Assembly: GCF_032118995.1 (NCBI RefSeq)
Contig: NC_092649.1
Location: 18,541,332 to 18,605,331, forward strand
DNA: 64,000 nucleotides
Direction: 5' to 3'
Source of the DNA: Asterias amurensis
Lineage: Eukaryota > Echinodermata > Asteroidea > Forcipulatida > Asteriidae
Below, piece by piece: positions 61,075-64,000 of the stretch (its first letter is position 1; every line of letters starts with the position of its first letter). A program made the translations under genes and the position numbers. The notes beneath the pieces are model-generated. The model was not told the origin of the DNA. It saw only the letters and a program-made list of their open reading frames with translations, and did no database searches.

Positions 61075-63511
61075 GACATTTGTAAAGCGCCTAATGCAAA
61101 AGCCTCTAAGCGCAGGGATAGCCAGGGATCTATCAAATATTTTAAAACACAAGGGAAACTGACTGGGTAATGTTGAACAAAGAAATATTTACTGGAATGG
61201 GACTGGAACCACCTATCTTTGAATTAACCTGCCATTAATAATAATACAAATATTTTGGGAGGCTAACCATCCTTACTCGCATTTCAGACCTGAATTGTGA
61301 AGGACTCGGGTAACATTGTTTTCGAGAAGCAGGTACGCAAGGGCGTGCCTTTGGCTGCCAGTCCTATCAACCCATTATGCTCACGGAGCACAGCCAGAGA
61401 TCGGAAGTGTTTTGATTTTTCTAGAGGTAGGAGGAAAACTGAAAACCCTTGTGGCACAGCAGAGAACCAACAGACAACTTAAAGGAACACGTTGCCTTGG
61501 ATCGGACGAGTTGGTCTTTAAAAAGCGTTTTCATCAAAATTGTGTGGTTTTCCTTTTACTGTGCGCACTAACACGGTCGGCCATGGCTGACCGTGTTAGT
61601 CGATGAGGTAAAAGGCAAACCGTGCAATTTCGAGGCATGTTTGTGTGGATTATTGTATTCTACTTTTACAACATCTTTCTACACATATGCATTTTATAAA
61701 AAAACGGTTACAAACGCATTTCAAAGACCAACTTGACCGATCCAAGGCAACGTGTTCCTTTAATAGTAATATCAAAGTCTTATATAGCACTTGTATCAAA
61801 GTCTTACATAGCGCACGTATCAAAGTCTAGCGCACATATATATACCAAAAACGGTACACAAGGTGCAAATCACATTTTATGGCCCTGACCGGGTATCGAA
61901 CCATGTCCACCTTGGTGAGAGGCGAGCGCTCAAGCCAACAATGCCTCCCTGATTAATTTACCTGATAATTCCAGGGCTTGCCATGGATCTCTTCTGTGGG
62001 TTGTCAGAAGCATCTGAGATGCATAGAATGTCAAGAAGCTGATCCCAAAATGCAATCTGCTTGTTCGAAGATGCTGCACCCTGTAAACACCAAAGTCAAT
62101 AACTTCATAGTTAAACACAAGGTATGTTTGGAAATCGCTCTTTAAATCAATGGCAATTAAAACCTTTGGTAAGAAGCCTGGAGCAGCATTTGATAGTTTT
62201 AAGCGTTTTGAGAAACACTTTTGGAGGGAGGCAAGCCGGAGGGCACATAGAAAAAACTTTGTGGCATAAGGAAAGAACCAACGCACATTTGGACAAACGA
62301 GGGCCACAGGTGAGCACTTGATGCACTAAGACACCCATAAGGCTAGTCGGTCACTCTTAATGAACTGCAGCCAGCTATAACTCGGTCATTGAAAGTTATA
62401 TATAAGAATAAAGCCTTGTAATGTGAACATGTCCACCCACTGGGTGTTCAAGGCACAGTAAACCAAAAACAAACAAAACAAAGAGAAACAATGAAAAACA
62501 GACACAACGTAATTAATCCTTGGAAACCTGTCACTTAAGATAAGTTTTGAGAAGAGATTTTAATTTTGTAGAGAGTTCTAGATGCGTGGCGCAGCTGAAA
62601 AAAACAAACCTGTCACCCCATGAGTGTCGAGATTTGGGTTCAATGAGAAGAATCATGGAACTTGACTGAAGACTCCTTGTATTGATGAATTGTAAACTTG
62701 AAGAAGTTCTTAAATATTGAGGGGAGCCTTGCCGTTAAGTGCTTTGTTGACAATAATCATCAGCTTGAAAATGATTCGTTGAGAGATAGGGAGCCAGGGA
62801 AGTTGGTCCAGAATGGGGGTGATAGAACAGGATTCTCTAGACAGTTTCATGTACCACACTGTGAAGACCAGGACCCAATTTCATAAAGCCTGTAAGCACA
62901 AAAACTTGCTAAACACTGAATTGTATCGCTTAGCAGAAACAGGTTACCACCCAAAATTACATTAACGTTTGCATAGTTGTTTGGGGAGAAACTTGTCCAG
63001 CAGTATTTTCTGTTTAAAGGCAGTGGACACTATTGGTTATTACTTAAAATAATTATAAGCATAAAAACCTTACTTGGTAACGAGTAATGGGGAGAGGTTG
63101 ATAGTATAAAACATTTTGAGAAATGGTTCCCTCTGAAATAACGTAGTTTTCGAGAAAGAAGTAATTTTCCACGAATTTGATTTTGAGACCTCAGAATTAG
63201 ATTTTGAGGTCTTGAAATCAAGCATCTCAAAGCACACAACTTTGTGTGACAAGGTTTTTTTTCTTCCGTTATTCTGTTGCAACTACCAATTGAGCTAAAA
63301 TTTTCACAGGTTTGTTATTTTATGCATTTGTTGAGATACACCAAGTGAGAAGACTGGTCAATGACAATTACCAATAGTGTCCAGTGTCTTATAGCTTTAT
63401 GAAATTGGACCAAGATTATCACACTGTTATTCCAATATTGTTTACTCACCCTTATAAGATCAATGTCATCTGCTTTACATAAACCCATAATTGAAGCTAT
63501 CTGTAGAAGGC
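55413..63511 (-). CDS. HAUS7: HAUS augmin-like complex subunit 7, 3' part (5' exons off the right edge)
   Basis: HAUS7 is a coiled-coil subunit of augmin, which recruits gamma-tubulin to spindle microtubules for branching nucleation. Five exons (63450-63511, 61962-62080, 60026-60196, 57873-57972, 56544-56753) join in phase. Matches to human HAUS7 in order: LCKADDIDLI (human LCAPDDQELL), NKQIAFWDQLLDIL (human QKQLHFMDQLLDTI), PERAKLDEVIFKL and EASEAQLDAIKKK (human EEEEKLAELARQLQESAAKLHALR), then the DKVTQTLKLVLSELAQLVTS helix (human DQKLRLVTSDFHQLILAF). The N-terminal third is outside the window. A last exon at 55413-55577 is tentative. Introns are filled with MITEs, SINEs and a LINE tail. Confidence 0.82.
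55690..56458. mobile_element. Family E MITE followed by a family A MITE
   Basis: Family E 55690-56064 (centre TTCTCGTTAACGAGAA), family A 56089-56458. Both near full length, between the last HAUS7 exons. Confidence 0.7.
56544..56753 (-). CDS. HAUS7: HAUS7 exon: C-terminal helical region
   Basis: Acceptor TCTCTAG, donor GTGAGT, 210 nt, phase 0 on both sides. Encodes ELAQLVTSFSYCFESEMRQW and GLGPAIKRVHSLQAQFST, matching the human DFHQLILAFLQVYDDELGE and GPIIQATHQNLTSYSQ. Confidence 0.85.
57873..57972 (-). CDS. HAUS7: HAUS7 exon: coiled coil
   Basis: Acceptor TTTTTTCAG, donor GTAGAA, 100 nt, ends in phase 0. Heptad-like KLDEVIFKLSKDLEASEAQL. Confidence 0.82.
58155..58327. mobile_element. Small foldback element
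   Basis: Ends GGCCAAGCCACACTGCAG and CTGCAGTGTGACTCGGCC; inner arms GATAACGATCAC / GTGATCGTTATC and TTCTATTGGTT / AACCAATAGAA. Confidence 0.75.
58579..58948. mobile_element. Family E MITE, full copy
   Basis: GCCATTATACACTTTCGGTA to CGAAAGGGTCCAATGGC; centre TTCTCGCTAACGAGAA. Confidence 0.7.
59065..59290 (+). mobile_element. SINE type 2
   Basis: TAGCTCAGTTGGTAGAGCGC head, GTT anticodon-like loop, tail TTTTTCTTTGTTCAACCCC; preceded by a (TTA)n run. Confidence 0.6.
60026..60196 (-). CDS. HAUS7: HAUS7 exon: middle region
   Basis: Acceptor TTGCAG, donor GTAAGT, 171 nt. Encodes FSTKLNLLPPDLLRLIEN and KQQGLEGLR. Sequence match to human is weak here, but phase and order support it. Confidence 0.78.
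61479..61764. mobile_element. Family B MITE, full copy
   Basis: Same ends as 8669-9058 but with a shorter centre (GGTCGGCCATGGCTGACC). Lies in a HAUS7 intron. Confidence 0.8.
61866..61950 (-). mobile_element. tRNA-derived SINE, type 4, minus strand
   Basis: Complement of GGTTGGCTT...CTCGCCTCTCACCAAGG...GGTTC. A tail-only minus copy lies at 61350-61470. Confidence 0.6.
61962..62080 (-). CDS. HAUS7: HAUS7 exon: NKQIAFWDQLLDIL region
   Basis: Acceptor TTACAG, donor GTAAAT, 119 nt, phase 0 in and phase 2 out. This is the best-conserved piece of the gene in the window. Confidence 0.87.
62430..62870 (-). mobile_element. LINE 3' fragment, minus strand
   Basis: Inverted relative of the 40.7-41.5 kb element (GACACTCATGGGGTGACAGG and CCACGCATCTAGAACTCTC on the minus strand). 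Confidence 0.6.
63016..63393. mobile_element. Family A MITE, full copy
   Basis: Starts GGCAGTGGACACTATTGGTT, ends AATAGTGTCCAGTGTCTTA, 57 bp from a HAUS7 exon. Confidence 0.75.
63450..63511 (-). CDS. HAUS7: HAUS7 exon: LLQIASIMGLCKADDIDLIR
   Basis: Acceptor CTCAG, donor GTGAGT, 62 nt, phase 2 carried in and phase 0 out. Corresponds to the ELMLCAPDDQELLKG segment of human HAUS7. Confidence 0.82.
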
Positions 63512-63796
63512 CTGAGAAAAAAAGCAGAAGAAAAAAACTCTCATTGAATAATAATAAGAATTGTGGCTTCTTATACAGCGCACATGTCTGCCATTCAGTG
63601 ACACTCATGGCGCTGTAACTTTAGCTTTTAGTGGATTGTTATTTAACTTCACTACCGCGGACTGGAGTTCCTAATTGGTCTCAATGTTTTCGACAAGCTT
63701 GCTCTAGTCATCGTCATATTACATTGTACGTAACCCTGGACGATATCGAAAATTTTGACTGGTGATATTTTGTCGAGTAAATATCACCCATATGAC

Positions 63797-64000
63797 GGCA
63801 TGGTTGGCTTGTGCATAAAGCGCTCGCCTCTCACCAAGGTGACCCCGGTTCAATTCCCGGCCGGGGCCACATGTGAGTTGAGTTGTGCGTTGGTTCTCTG
63901 CTGTGCCATGAGGGTTTTCCAGACCATCCGGTTTTCCTACCTCGGGAAAAAAAATCAAACACTTTTGATCTTGGCTGTGCTCTGTAGTCATAATGGGTTG
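63797..64000 (+). mobile_element. tRNA-derived SINE, type 4 (cut by window edge)
   Basis: Head GGCATGGTTGGCTTGTGCAT with CGCTCGCCTCTCACCAAGGT and CGGTTCAATTCCCGG; tail TTGGTTCTCTGCTGTGCC as in 61350-61470. Confidence 0.65.

Noticed and set aside
63797..63870. Functional tRNA gene
   Set aside because: Followed by the same tail as a minus-strand copy at 61.4 kb; SINE head.

Overview
The window is animal nuclear DNA. Genes are cut into short coding exons with GT-AG introns, tRNA-derived SINEs and LINE reverse-transcriptase fragments are scattered through it, and the introns are full of foldback (palindromic) MITE-like elements. Repeat style and gene content (HAUS7, HEXIM, and a POMGNT1-family gene with PANDER/ILEI domains) fit a marine deuterostome. 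I infer an echinoderm, most likely a sea star, but the species is not proven by what I can see. Most short open frames here are chance or repeat frames.

Region by region. 1-13 kb: no gene I can prove. The left 8.7 kb is built of diverged segmental duplications that carry exon-like pieces with conserved splice sites, plus a hAT-like element, a 1.4-kb element with a second one nested in it, and foldbacks. 13.05-15.12 kb: a 58-bp minisatellite. 15.1-20.2 kb: repeats and a diverged duplicated block, no gene. 20.2-43.3 kb (minus strand): a complete 21-exon gene for a POMGNT1-like type II membrane glycosyltransferase-family protein. Every exon joins in phase, giving 859 residues. It has a short basic tail, one membrane anchor, two tandem PANDER/ILEI domains and a GT13 domain that has lost key catalytic residues. 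Its introns hold a roughly 30-copy array of a 22-bp unit (just outside the last exons, at 21.5-22.2 kb, inside intron 20) and a 21-unit, 64-bp array that multiplies an exon end together with its 5' splice site (30.7-32.1 kb). 45.7-46.6 kb (plus strand): a single-exon HEXIM-like gene (inhibitor of P-TEFb, 7SK snRNP), head to head with the previous gene. 47-55 kb: repeats, possible extra plus-strand exons and a degenerate tandem repeat. 55.4-63.5 kb (minus strand): the 3' part of HAUS7 (augmin complex); its 5' exons lie beyond the right edge.

The three genes act in unrelated processes (Golgi/ER O-mannosyl glycan biology, transcription elongation control, spindle microtubule nucleation). I see no sign that they form one system; HEXIM and the POMGNT1-like gene may share an upstream region. 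The most unusual signal is the tandem amplification of a real 5' splice site next to exon 13 of the POMGNT1-like gene.
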